Assembly (NCBI RefSeq): GCF_014279755.1
Contig: NZ_CP047951.1
Span: 744,001-808,000 of the forward strand
DNA length: 64,000 nucleotides
Direction of reading: 5' to 3'
Origin: Synechococcus sp. PROS-U-1
GTDB lineage: Bacteria > Cyanobacteriota > Cyanobacteriia > PCC-6307 > Cyanobiaceae
Both the position numbers and the translations under genes were made by a program. The notes beneath the pieces are model-generated. The model was not told the DNA's origin. It made no database searches and saw only the letters and a program-made list of their open reading frames with translations. Positions 45,047 through 54,378 of this stretch are shown in pieces. Position 1 is the first letter of the stretch; every line of letters begins with the position of its first letter.

Positions 45047-45160
45047 TGTTCTGGCACGCAGATCACCCGTTGGCCCGGATGCTTTGAAGGTGCAATTGAG
45101 GCCGGGATGGCCGCAGCCTCGAAAGCGATGAGTGCCATCCAATCGGCCATTCAAACTTGA
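45047..45160 (+). pseudogene. Remnant of a second flavin amine oxidase C-terminus
   Basis: On the plus strand the frame reads SGTQITRWPGCFEGAIEAG, then MAAASKAMSAIQSAIQT and a stop at 45158-45160. The intact amine oxidase on the other strand ends GTESSSRWPGYFEGAIEAG, then IQASTKAVAQV. The two share most residues of the FAD-contacting C-terminal motif but differ at nearly all synonymous sites, so this is an old paralogue or homologue, not a recent copy. Upstream the frame closes at a TGA at 45044-45046, leaving about 38 codons. The remnant is convergent with the intact gene, whose stop overlaps it by 8 bp. Confidence 0.8.
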
Positions 45161-46623
45161 GCCACGGCCTTGGTAGAGGCCTGGATTCCAGCTTCGATCG
45201 CCCCCTCGAAGTAGCCAGGCCACCGGCTGGACGACTCTGTGCCGGCCCAATGGACGCGCCCATGGGATTGTTGCCAGCCCTGTCCATAAGTTGTCCAGCC
45301 ACCAGGAGTGACAAAACTGGTAAACGCTCCAGTGGACCAAGCTTCTTGGTTCCAGTTCTGAATGATCAGTTCTTCAGGTGCGCCCGCCTCGGGACCCCAG
45401 TAAGTGATCAGATCATCCAGGACGGCCTTTCGCTGCTCCTTGCTTGTTTTTTGCTGGAATGCGACAGCGGCACTTGCAGTGACAAAACTGGCGAGAATCC
45501 CAGGTGATCCACCGGGGAGCGAGCTATCTGCTGTGAGCTCCAGAGTTTTCAGATTGCCAACACCGAAGCCATTGAGATTGTTGTTACGCCAGAAGGCATT
45601 CTTGTAAATCGCGAACACCTTGATCATGGATCCCATGGGGCTGCGTTGCAGGAATGAACGTGTTTCAGCCGGTAGATCAGGTGTGAAGGTGATCCGCTGC
45701 CGAAGTGGTGGTGGGATGGCCACGATGGCAGCCTTGGCCTTGATGGTTTGTCCTTGGCCAAAACGGATGATGACGCCATTGTCGTTCTGCTGAATCGACT
45801 GCACAGGCGCATTCAGGCTGATGAATGGTCTGAGTTCAGCGGTGAGTCGTTCGGCAACCTGGCCTGCTGCACCTTTGAGCAACCAGGACTCTGGAGCTTC
45901 GTCCTGAGGAGCAACGGACTGCGTCCATGCCAAATGAAGGATGGAGGCATCCCAAGGATCAAAGCCACCAGATCCCCCGACAACGGATAGCCATTCGAGT
46001 TCGAAATCACTAAGCCGCGAATCACTGTTCTTTTCGCACCATGACCGAATGGACGTGTGGTCTAGTTCAGCTGCATTGGGTGCTGTCCAGGGTCGGGCTG
46101 GATCTACTGAAGCCGCAATCGCTCGAAAGGCCGTCATCGCTTTTTTCGCTTTGGCCACCTGCTCTGCAGGCTGTTGGATCTGATCTGCTTCAAAGAGCAG
46201 GACACTGTTGGAGGGCTTCGTTGCCAGGTCGGCCACCACCCTTTGGCCGTCCCACACCAACACACCTTGGCCGTCGTAGTAACTGGGAAAACGTTCAAGA
46301 CCCAGTTCCTCCACGAGGCTCTCAAAGCGATGGTGGGTCTCGCCTCCCCATTGGCCGCCCAGATCAATCACGGCGCCTGTTCGTGTTGTCTGGCGAACCA
46401 TTCGCCCGCCCGTTCGGGCTCGGGCCTCGAGAAGATGAACCTTCAAGCCATTTTTGCGAAGCTCACGAGCGGCTGTCAGGCCAGACAATCCTGCTCCGAC
46501 CACCACTACATCCACGTCAGATGGAGTCGCTGATTCGGCTGCAGGTCCCTTTTTTCCAAGAGTCAGGGAGCCGATCCCGGCGAGCCCCGCTCCGGCAATC
46601 AGTTCACGCCGTGAGATCACCAA
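45151..46623 (-). CDS. Flavin-containing amine oxidase, Tat-type leader
   Basis: A 490-residue FAD amine oxidase. A twin-arginine-like leader (ISRRELIAGAGLAG) points to export as a folded flavoprotein. The FAD motif is DVVVVGAGLSGLTAARELRK followed by LLEARARTGGRM, and the C-terminal FAD/substrate motif is HWAGTESSSRWPGYFEGAI. It lies between chlL and chlB with AT-rich gaps on both sides, probably acquired. Possible roles: oxidising polyamines or amino acids as a nitrogen source; the substrate is not readable. Confidence 0.9.
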   Translation of the reverse strand: MVISRRELIAGAGLAGIGSLTLGKKGPAAESATPSDVDVVVVGAGLSGLTAARELRKNGLKVHLLEARARTGGRMVRQTTRTGAVIDLGGQWGGETHHRFESLVEELGLERFPSYYDGQGVLVWDGQRVVADLATKPSNSVLLFEADQIQQPAEQVAKAKKAMTAFRAIAASVDPARPWTAPNAAELDHTSIRSWCEKNSDSRLSDFELEWLSVVGGSGGFDPWDASILHLAWTQSVAPQDEAPESWLLKGAAGQVAERLTAELRPFISLNAPVQSIQQNDNGVIIRFGQGQTIKAKAAIVAIPPPLRQRITFTPDLPAETRSFLQRSPMGSMIKVFAIYKNAFWRNNNLNGFGVGNLKTLELTADSSLPGGSPGILASFVTASAAVAFQQKTSKEQRKAVLDDLITYWGPEAGAPEELIIQNWNQEAWSTGAFTSFVTPGGWTTYGQGWQQSHGRVHWAGTESSSRWPGYFEGAIEAGIQASTKAVAQV

Positions 46624-46856
46624 AGTATTTCGAAGACAGCTTTTTTATGCTTAGCGAAGGTATCTCTTTTTGGCGGTATGAATAGAGGATTTATTTAATG
46701 ATTGAATAGGATGGGTTGGGTAATTGTTTGGCTGTTATTCATGCCAAACTACGGATCTATTTAAAAATCCGGGCGACCCAAGCCTCTGATTCTCAATATT
46801 TTTTGGCCGGTTTATTTGATTTCAAAATGATGTGATTTCCTTCCTTCAACCTTTGC
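46624..46856. other. AT-rich gap upstream of the amine oxidase
   Basis: No gene seen. The 233-bp stretch is AT-rich (TTTTTTATGC, TTTATTTAATG, AATATTTTTTGG) and must contain the amine oxidase promoter on the minus strand and the 3' end of the chlB transcript. Its composition differs from the rest of the window. Confidence 0.6.
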
Positions 46857-48443
46857 TCATGCCTTGTAGTGGGCTTTGGCGTCATAGAGCGTTTCGCTGC
46901 TTATCTCCCGGCAGCCCACATCGCGGGCGTAAGCCTCGGTGTTGCGACGCACCTTGCCCCGCACGAAGAAGGGGATCTTTTTCAGTTCGGCTTCCCCGTC
47001 GGCTGTCCATGCCAGTGCGTCGTTGCCGTCCTCAGGGATGTCGCTTGGAATCTCAGGCAATGGGGAGATGTCGGCGGCTCCGGCACCACCGGCATGGCCC
47101 AGATGGCTCTGGTGACCATCCACAAATTCGAAGTCGTGGCGGAACATGCCGATCAGGTGTTCCTCCAGCCCCATCATCAGCGGGTGGACCCAGTCGTCGA
47201 AGATCACGTTTGCCCCTTCCCAGCCCATTTGTGGGCTGATCCGGGCGGGCACGTCCTGAACGTGCATGGGTGTGCTGATCACCGCGCAGGGAATCCCCAG
47301 CCGCTTGGCGCTGTGGCGTTCCATCTGCGTTCCCAGCACCAGTTCCGGTGCTGTTTCCGCCATGGCAGCTTCCACTTCCAGGTAGTCGTCGCAGATCAGG
47401 GCTTCCAGGCCCAGGGCTTTGGCGGCCGCCCTCACGGGCCGGGCCATTTCCCGGCTGTAGGTGCCCAGCCCCACCACAGTGAAGCCCAGTTCCTCACTGC
47501 AGATCCTTGCTGCGGCTAGGGCATGGCTGCCGTCGCCAAAGATGAACACCCGCTTGCCGGTGAGGTAGGTGGAGTCGACGGATTCCGAATACCAGGGCAG
47601 GCGTGAGCGCTTGTAGCCCTCATCTGGAGCGGGGGCCGCCATACCCAGCAGGCTGTGCACCTCCACCAGGAAATCGTGGGTCGCGCCGACCCCGATCGGC
47701 ACCGTTCGGCTGAAGGGCATCCCGAAGTTGCGCTCCAGCCAGCTGCAGCTGGATTCGGCCACCTCTGGATAGAGGCAAACATTTAGATCGGCATCGGGGA
47801 TGCGCTTCAGATCGTCCACCCCCGCACCGAGCGGTGCCACCACTCCCACATCAATGCCGTGCAGGGTGAGCAGCTTTTGCACCTCCAGCACGTCGTCGCG
47901 GCAGCGGAAGCCAAGCAGTGATGGACCCAACAGGTTCACCCGCGGTCGGCGCCCCTCCTGATGCCACGCCTTGGGGTCATGGTTGATGTCTGTGGGGACC
48001 TGCGCCTTGAGCAGGTTGCGGATTAATTGATAGAAGGTCTCCGCCGCTCCCCAGTTCTCCTTCTTGCTGTAGGCCGGCAGCTCCAGATTCACCACCGGCA
48101 TGGTCAGGTCCATGCCCTGGGCCAGGGCGCCCGGTTGATCCTGAATGAGCTCCGCGGTGCAGCTTTCACCCACCAGCAGGGCATCGGGTTGGAAGCGCTC
48201 CACGGCTTCGCGCACATGCCGCTTCACCAGTTCGGCGGTATCACCCCCCAGATCCCTGGCCTGGAAGGTGGTGTAAGTGACCGGTGGTCGTTGCCCGCGC
48301 CGCTCAATCATCGTGAACAGCAGGTCGGCGTAGGTGTCCCCTTGGGGGGCATGGAGCACGTAGTGCACGCCGTTCATCGAGGCGGCGATGCGCATGGCCC
48401 CCACATGGGGCGGACCTTCATAGGTCCAGAGCGTGAGTTGCAT
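46857..48443 (-). CDS. chlB: Light-independent protochlorophyllide reductase, subunit B
   Basis: Catalytic subunit with ChlN. The 528-residue protein begins [20 protein letters not shown] and carries [18 protein letters not shown] with a cluster-ligand Cys and the closing region [20 protein letters not shown]. The Asp ligand used by the NB cluster should be near the N-terminus. It is immediately followed in the transcript direction by the AT-rich gap, and is 4 bp downstream of chlN. Confidence 0.97.
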   Translation of the reverse strand: MQLTLWTYEGPPHVGAMRIAASMNGVHYVLHAPQGDTYADLLFTMIERRGQRPPVTYTTFQARDLGGDTAELVKRHVREAVERFQPDALLVGESCTAELIQDQPGALAQGMDLTMPVVNLELPAYSKKENWGAAETFYQLIRNLLKAQVPTDINHDPKAWHQEGRRPRVNLLGPSLLGFRCRDDVLEVQKLLTLHGIDVGVVAPLGAGVDDLKRIPDADLNVCLYPEVAESSCSWLERNFGMPFSRTVPIGVGATHDFLVEVHSLLGMAAPAPDEGYKRSRLPWYSESVDSTYLTGKRVFIFGDGSHALAAARICSEELGFTVVGLGTYSREMARPVRAAAKALGLEALICDDYLEVEAAMAETAPELVLGTQMERHSAKRLGIPCAVISTPMHVQDVPARISPQMGWEGANVIFDDWVHPLMMGLEEHLIGMFRHDFEFVDGHQSHLGHAGGAGAADISPLPEIPSDIPEDGNDALAWTADGEAELKKIPFFVRGKVRRNTEAYARDVGCREISSETLYDAKAHYKA

Positions 48444-48447
48444 GGGA

Positions 48448-49806
<1,359 letters not shown>

Positions 49807-49834
49807 TCAGGCCATGACAGACCATGCTTCGCGA

Positions 49835-50212
49835 TCAAAGGCGGCGGCGGAATCCGTCGTAACGCTCTGAACGGTCGCTCTCCTCTGTTTTGCTCAAACG
49901 CCAAACGTTGCGGCTGACCCGACGGGCAACGAGGCCGCCGCGTTCCGCCCGTTCCGTTCCCGGTCGGGCTCCAAGAAGCATGCTCACTTCCGCCGTGGTC
50001 AGGGGAGCACCGGTCTCAATCGCCAGGGCCGTCAGTTCAAGGCGTTGACGCAGCTGACGCAGACGATCTCTGTCTTGATTGCCTGATGCCTCCAGCCAGG
50101 GCAGATCCACCTGCCCATCCTGCGCGAGGCGTTGCATCAGGCCAAAGCTCACCATCCCAAGGGCTTGATCAGCGTTGAGATCAACTGGTTTTAAAGAAGA
50201 CTGCTCAGTCAT
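49835..50212 (-). CDS. Conserved cyanobacterial hypothetical protein
   Basis: A 125-residue soluble protein. The central part, LEASGNQDRDRLRQLRQRLE, LTALAIETGAPLTTAEVSML and LLGARPGTERAERGGLVARR, ends with the hint of a helix-turn-helix (TTAEVSMLLGARPGTERAE). A regulator-like role is possible but not shown. Its ATG is 116 bp from the divergent csoS1D start, so it may share a promoter region with it. Its 3' end faces chlN with a 97-bp gap. Confidence 0.6.
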   Translation of the reverse strand: MTEQSSLKPVDLNADQALGMVSFGLMQRLAQDGQVDLPWLEASGNQDRDRLRQLRQRLELTALAIETGAPLTTAEVSMLLGARPGTERAERGGLVARRVSRNVWRLSKTEESDRSERYDGFRRRL

Positions 50213-50328
50213 TGCAGGATCTCGAGAGGTTTTCTGGACGGTATCGGCTGTCTTTCAAGGTGCAAGACCGCTGGCTTTAACTCTTTGATGGCCCGTCTGC
50301 ACGAGATTCGTCCGGTACACTCCCCGCC

Positions 50329-51114
50329 ATGACCCGTTTTGCCAGCTTCGATGCTCGGGAGCGGCGACGCGGCGGTAGTGCTCTCGTCACCGGGACTGAG
50401 GTGACCTCCCAGCAGGGAGGGGCAAGTTGTGTTGTCACGACGGATTCTGAGTCTCCCCGGCTGCTTCGCCAAAACAGCCAAGTGCAGTCGATCGAACTGC
50501 GCACCCACGTGTTCATCGACTCGCTGCAACCTCAACTTGCGGCCTACATGGGGTCGGTGAGTCAAGGATTCCTGCCCATTCCTGGAGACGCTTGCCTCTG
50601 GATGGAGGTTTCTCCGGGCATGGCGGTTCACCGCGTCACAGACATTGCTCTGAAAGCCAGCAATGTTCGCCTTGGCCAGATGGTGGTGGAGCGGGCTTTT
50701 GGTTCGATGGCCCTCTATCACCGCGACCAGAGCACTGTTCTCCATTCCGGAGATGTGGTGCTGGAAGCGATTGGCAGCACGATTGAGCAGCGTTCTCCAG
50801 CAGAGGTGAGCTGGACCGAAGTCATTCGAGCAATCACGCCGGACCACGCCGTGTTGATCAACCGCCTCAACCGACGCGGTTCCATGATTGAGGCCGGGAT
50901 GAGCATGTTCATCCTGGAGACTGAGCCGGCGGGGTATGTGCTGATTGCTGCCAATGAGGCTGAAAAATCCTCGAATATCACTTTGGTGGACGTGAAAGCT
51001 GTGGGTGCCTTTGGACGCCTCACCCTGGCGGGGCGTGAAGGTGATGTTGAGGAAGCGGCGGCAGCTGCGATGCGCGCCATCGACCATGTCAACCGAAACG
51101 CACGATTGCGCTGA
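50329..51114 (+). CDS. csoS1D: Tandem-BMC shell protein CsoS1D
   Basis: A pseudohexameric (trimeric tandem-domain) alpha-carboxysome shell protein with a large gated pore. The 261-residue protein has a basic, disordered N-terminus (about 1-50) and two BMC-type domains, around 54-150 ([19 protein letters not shown] ... [18 protein letters not shown]) and about 155-255 ([18 protein letters not shown] ... [19 protein letters not shown]). In relatives it is encoded next to the cso operon but on a separate unit; here rdgB lies between them on the other strand. Expression may be separately tuned from the main operon. Confidence 0.93.
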   Translation: MTRFASFDARERRRGGSALVTGTEVTSQQGGASCVVTTDSESPRLLRQNSQVQSIELRTHVFIDSLQPQLAAYMGSVSQGFLPIPGDACLWMEVSPGMAVHRVTDIALKASNVRLGQMVVERAFGSMALYHRDQSTVLHSGDVVLEAIGSTIEQRSPAEVSWTEVIRAITPDHAVLINRLNRRGSMIEAGMSMFILETEPAGYVLIAANEAEKSSNITLVDVKAVGAFGRLTLAGREGDVEEAAAAAMRAIDHVNRNARLR

Positions 51115-51139
51115 CCGCTCTGCTCGCTGATCGTTGAAC

Positions 51140-51733
51140 TCAGTTCAGGCCAAGAAGTTGGCGTAATTGAGGTGCCAGAGCTCGTGCTGCTTTGCCACGG
51201 CTGCCCAGTCGGCTGAGTTGTGCCGGGTTCAGTTCGCCATAGGTGCAACGGGCTTCACGCACCCAGAGCAAGGATTCAAATCCGCCACCTGGGTAGGCCG
51301 GTGCGCTGAGGAGCTCACCCCAGCAAATGCCCTCTGCCGACGCTCGGCACGTCCCTGTGGGGTCGCTCAGCACCATCGTGCTTCGGAAGCAGGCGCTGCG
51401 ATAAAGGGACGGGCCCAGCTCCGCAAGGATTCTCTGCACTTTGGCGTCGTTGCCTTCGGCATATCGGGCGGAGAACAGGCCGGGCGCGCACTGGAGTGAA
51501 TCAACTTCAAGGCCTGAATCGTCTGCGAGGGCCCAACCTTGGGTTCGTAGTGCTGCTGCAGTGGCCTTCAGCTCGGCGTTTTCCCGGTAGGTGTTTCCCG
51601 TTTCCTCAACGTCCAGGTCGTCGGGTTGACGCTGAACGTGAATGGGAAGCGGACCCAGCATGGCCTCAATTTCAGCAACCTTGGTGGGGTTACCCGTGGC
51701 AATGGTGAGCTGAAGCAACAAGGGGGCCGACAA
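51140..51733 (-). CDS. rdgB: XTP/dITP pyrophosphatase (HAM1/RdgB)
   Basis: Removes non-canonical purine nucleotides to protect DNA and RNA. From TTG 51733 the protein has 197 residues and begins LSAPLLLQLTIATGNPTKVA, the family start (usual ATGNxxKxxE). Other boxes are VEETGNTYRENAELKA, ALADDSGLEVDSL and ARYAEGNDAKVQRI. The Met further upstream would lengthen it atypically. It is convergent with csoS1D and divergent from the cso operon, an arrangement seen in other alpha-cyanobacteria. Confidence 0.9.
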   Translation of the reverse strand: MSAPLLLQLTIATGNPTKVAEIEAMLGPLPIHVQRQPDDLDVEETGNTYRENAELKATAAALRTQGWALADDSGLEVDSLQCAPGLFSARYAEGNDAKVQRILAELGPSLYRSACFRSTMVLSDPTGTCRASAEGICWGELLSAPAYPGGGFESLLWVREARCTYGELNPAQLSRLGSRGKAARALAPQLRQLLGLN

Positions 51734-52077
51734 ATGAGGGCCTCCATTGTGCGGGCTGATTGGGGGGTAGGAATTAAAAATCTCTGGATTCGACCCAGCA
51801 ACACGCATTTGGGTTGAACATTCCACCCCTCAGCAAGGCTTCGGGAACGTGTCGCAGGATGAAGCTATGGAGTTTCACCGCACTCGACAACGACTTGTGC
51901 GGATGTGATCACAGGAACCACCACAGCAGACCGGAACAGTGAGGCACTGCGTGATAAGCCCAGCTTATTTAGTTCACTATGGACAGTGATCAAGAAAGTC
52001 TTCCAAATCGCTTGACGGGAAGGGTTCTGGCGGAGCAATGTCCCCAGCGAACATTCCACCTCTTTTCCCGGTAGGCA
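51734..52077 (+). promoter_or_regulatory. Upstream region of the carboxysome operon
   Basis: This 344-bp gap between divergent rdgB and csoS1A holds no gene. It contains the 10-bp palindrome TGTGATCACA (51904-51913) and, 40 bp further, ATAAGC-CCA-GCTTAT (51954-51968). The latter reads TAA-N7-TTA, matching the TNA-N7-TNA motif bound by CbbR-type LysR regulators. A promoter is expected downstream of these sites; a CACTAT -10-like box is visible at about 51975-51980. Function is inferred. Confidence 0.5.
51954..51968. promoter_or_regulatory. Candidate CbbR-type operator
   Basis: Perfect inverted repeat ATAAGC-N3-GCTTAT about 110 bp upstream of csoS1A. Its core TAA-GCCCAGC-TTA fits the LysR T-N11-A rule and the CbbR-like TNA-N7-TNA form exactly. 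A CbbR gene is not in the window. Confidence 0.45.
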
Positions 52078-52389
52078 ATGGCTAACGAAACCATGGGCAT
52101 CGCCCTCGGCATGATCGAGACCCGCGGTCTGGTCCCCGCCATCGAGGCAGCTGATGCCATGACCAAGGCTGCCGAAGTGCGCCTGATTGGTCGCGAGTTC
52201 GTCGGTGGCGGTTACGTCACCGTTCTGGTGCGCGGCGAAACCGGTGCTGTGAATGCTGCAGTGCGTGCTGGCGCTGATGCTTGCGAGCGCGTCGGTGACG
52301 GCCTGGTTGCTGCTCACATCATTGCCCGCCCCCACCGCGAAGTGGAGCCTGCACTGGGCAACGGCAACTTCCTTGGTCAGAAGGACTGA
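52078..52389 (+). CDS. csoS1A: Alpha-carboxysome hexamer shell protein CsoS1A
   Basis: A 103-residue single-BMC-domain protein that tiles the carboxysome facets. The family pattern is present: GIALGMIETRGLVPAIEAAD, AMTKAAEVRLIGREFVGGGY, VTVLVRGETGAVNAAVRAGA and LVAAHIIARPHREVEP. First gene of the operon csoS1A-cbbL-cbbS-csoS2-csoSCA-csoS4A-csoS4B-csoS1E. A small GCCTC/GAGGC hairpin (52403-52416) follows before cbbL. Confidence 0.96.
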   Translation: MANETMGIALGMIETRGLVPAIEAADAMTKAAEVRLIGREFVGGGYVTVLVRGETGAVNAAVRAGADACERVGDGLVAAHIIARPHREVEPALGNGNFLGQKD

Positions 52390-52402
52390 GATCTTCCGCT
52401 GA

Positions 52403-52416
52403 GCCTCTGACGAGGC
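52403..52416 (+). promoter_or_regulatory. Short hairpin between csoS1A and cbbL
   Basis: GCCTC (52403-52407) and GAGGC (52412-52416) with a 4-nt loop. No T-tract follows, so a processing or stabilising role is more likely than termination. Confidence 0.3.
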
Positions 52417-52460
52417 ACGCGAACGTCTCACCCTCTTCACCGACCTAACGGAGTTTTCCC

Positions 52461-53876
52461 ATGAGCAAGAAGTACGACGCTGGGGTCAAGGAGTACAGGG
52501 ATACCTACTGGACTCCTGATTACGTCCCCCTCGACACCGACCTGCTGGCCTGCTTCAAGTGCACCGGCCAAGAAGGTGTGCCCAAGGAAGAAGTTGCCGC
52601 TGCTGTGGCCGCTGAATCCTCCACCGGCACCTGGTCCACTGTGTGGTCCGAGCTCCTTACCGATCTCGACTTCTACAAGGGCCGTTGCTACCGCATCGAA
52701 GACGTCCCTGGTGACAAGGAGTCTTTCTATGCCTTCATCGCCTACCCCCTCGATCTGTTCGAAGAGGGTTCCATCACCAACGTTCTGACCTCCCTGGTCG
52801 GCAACGTCTTCGGTTTCAAGGCTCTCCGCCACCTCCGTCTGGAAGACATCCGCTTCCCGATGGCGTTCATCAAGAGCTGCTACGGCCCGCCGAACGGCAT
52901 CCAGGTCGAGCGCGACCGGATGAACAAGTACGGCCGTCCCCTGCTGGGTTGCACCATCAAGCCGAAGCTCGGCCTGAGCGGTAAGAACTACGGCCGTGTT
53001 GTCTATGAGTGCCTGCGCGGCGGTCTGGACTTCACCAAGGACGACGAGAACATCAACTCCCAGCCCTTCCAGCGTTGGCAGAACCGCTTCGAATTCGTTG
53101 CGGAAGCCATCAAGCTGTCCGAGCAGGAGACCGGTGAGCGCAAGGGTCACTACCTCAACGTGACCGCCAACACTCCCGAGGAGATGTATGAGCGCGCTGA
53201 GTTCGCCAAAGAACTCGGAATGCCAATCGTCATGCACGACTTCATCACCGGTGGCTTCACAGCCAACACCGGTCTGTCGAAGTGGTGCCGCAAGAACGGC
53301 ATGCTCTTGCACATCCACCGCGCCATGCACGCGGTGATCGACCGTCATCCCAAGCACGGCATCCACTTCCGCGTTCTCGCCAAGTGTCTGCGTCTGTCTG
53401 GTGGTGACCAGCTCCACACCGGCACCGTGGTCGGCAAGCTGGAAGGTGATCGTCAGACCACCCTCGGCTACATCGACCAGCTGCGCGAATCCTTCGTGCC
53501 CGAAGACCGCAGCCGCGGCAACTTCTTCGATCAGGACTGGGGTTCCATGCCTGGTGTGTTCGCCGTTGCTTCCGGCGGTATCCACGTGTGGCACATGCCC
53601 GCACTGGTCGCCATTTTCGGTGACGACTCCGTGCTGCAGTTCGGTGGTGGTACCCATGGTCATCCCTGGGGCTCCGCTGCAGGTGCTGCTGCCAACCGCG
53701 TGGCCCTCGAGGCCTGCGTCAAGGCACGCAATGCCGGTCGCGAGATCGAGAAGGAAAGCCGGGACATCCTCATGGAAGCCGGTAAGCACAGCCCTGAGCT
53801 GGCCATCGCTCTCGAGACCTGGAAGGAGATCAAGTTCGAGTTCGACACCGTCGACAAGCTCGACGTTCAGAACTGA
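52461..53876 (+). CDS. cbbL: RuBisCO large subunit, form IA
   Basis: Fixes CO2 onto ribulose bisphosphate inside the carboxysome. The 471-residue protein has the N-terminal [20 protein letters not shown], the catalytic [20 protein letters not shown] with the carbamylated Lys, and [20 protein letters not shown] form IA type is supported by the location in a cso operon. A GGAG Shine-Dalgarno at 52450-52453 precedes the ATG. The strong hairpin after the stop separates it from cbbS. Confidence 0.98.
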   Translation: MSKKYDAGVKEYRDTYWTPDYVPLDTDLLACFKCTGQEGVPKEEVAAAVAAESSTGTWSTVWSELLTDLDFYKGRCYRIEDVPGDKESFYAFIAYPLDLFEEGSITNVLTSLVGNVFGFKALRHLRLEDIRFPMAFIKSCYGPPNGIQVERDRMNKYGRPLLGCTIKPKLGLSGKNYGRVVYECLRGGLDFTKDDENINSQPFQRWQNRFEFVAEAIKLSEQETGERKGHYLNVTANTPEEMYERAEFAKELGMPIVMHDFITGGFTANTGLSKWCRKNGMLLHIHRAMHAVIDRHPKHGIHFRVLAKCLRLSGGDQLHTGTVVGKLEGDRQTTLGYIDQLRESFVPEDRSRGNFFDQDWGSMPGVFAVASGGIHVWHMPALVAIFGDDSVLQFGGGTHGHPWGSAAGAAANRVALEACVKARNAGREIEKESRDILMEAGKHSPELAIALETWKEIKFEFDTVDKLDVQN

Positions 53877-53886
53877 TCGTTTCTTC

Positions 53887-53920
53887 GGCCGGTTGATGCA
53901 ACCGGCCACCCCTTTTTCTT
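53887..53920 (+). terminator. Strong hairpin with T-tract between cbbL and cbbS
   Basis: GGCCGGTT (53887-53894) pairs perfectly with AACCGGCC (53900-53907) around the loop GATGC, then ACCCCTTTTTCTT. It looks like a partial intrinsic terminator or an mRNA 3'-end stabiliser of cbbL. Confidence 0.6.
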
Positions 53921-53935
53921 AAACCCAGGATCCCC

Positions 53936-54277
53936 ATGCCTTTCCAGAGCACCGTGGGTGACTATCAAACAGTCGCCACCCTGGAGACCTTCGGCTTCCT
54001 CCCGCCGATGACCCAGGACGAGATCTACGACCAGATCGCGTACATCATTGCCCAGGGTTGGAGCCCGCTCGTTGAGCACGTCCATCCCAGTAACTCCATG
54101 GCCATCTATTGGTCTTATTGGAAGCTCCCCTTCTTCGGTGAGAAGGATCTGAACGTTGTCGTCAGTGAGCTCGAGGCTTGCCATCGCGCATACCCCGATC
54201 ACCACGTGCGCATCGTCGGTTACGACGCCTACACCCAGAGCCAGGGTGCCTGCTTCGTGGTCTTCGAAGGACGCTGA
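53936..54277 (+). CDS. cbbS: RuBisCO small subunit
   Basis: Small subunit of form IA RuBisCO, needed for the L8S8 enzyme. The 113-residue protein begins MPFQSTVGDYQTVATLETFG and has LPPMTQDEIYDQIAYIIAQG, YWSYWKLPFFGEKDLN and VRIVGYDAYTQSQGACFVV, all family standard. It lies 59 bp after cbbL with a hairpin between them, and 101 bp before csoS2 with a stronger one. Confidence 0.97.
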   Translation: MPFQSTVGDYQTVATLETFGFLPPMTQDEIYDQIAYIIAQGWSPLVEHVHPSNSMAIYWSYWKLPFFGEKDLNVVVSELEACHRAYPDHHVRIVGYDAYTQSQGACFVVFEGR

Positions 54278-54297
54278 TCCTTCGGACCCATGGTTCT

Positions 54298-54330
54298 GAG
54301 CCCTGACCTGATCAGGGCTCCAGCTTTTTT
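54298..54330 (+). terminator. Intrinsic-terminator-like hairpin inside the cso operon
   Basis: GAGCCCTGA (54298-54306), loop CCTGA, TCAGGGCTC (54312-54320), a perfect 9-bp stem, followed by CAGCTTTTTT. It has both elements of an intrinsic terminator yet lies between cbbS and csoS2, so it is likely an attenuator that lowers downstream expression relative to RuBisCO, or a processing site. Confidence 0.75.
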
Positions 54331-54378
54331 CGGAGGGGCAAGTGCCCTTCCACCTCACGACGACTCCCTCGGGCGGAC

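Noticed and set aside
52437-53909. 490-codon minus-strand open frame antisense to cbbL
   Set aside because: It mirrors cbbL codon structure; the His/Val/Gly-rich translation has no family sense and high GC explains long antisense frames.
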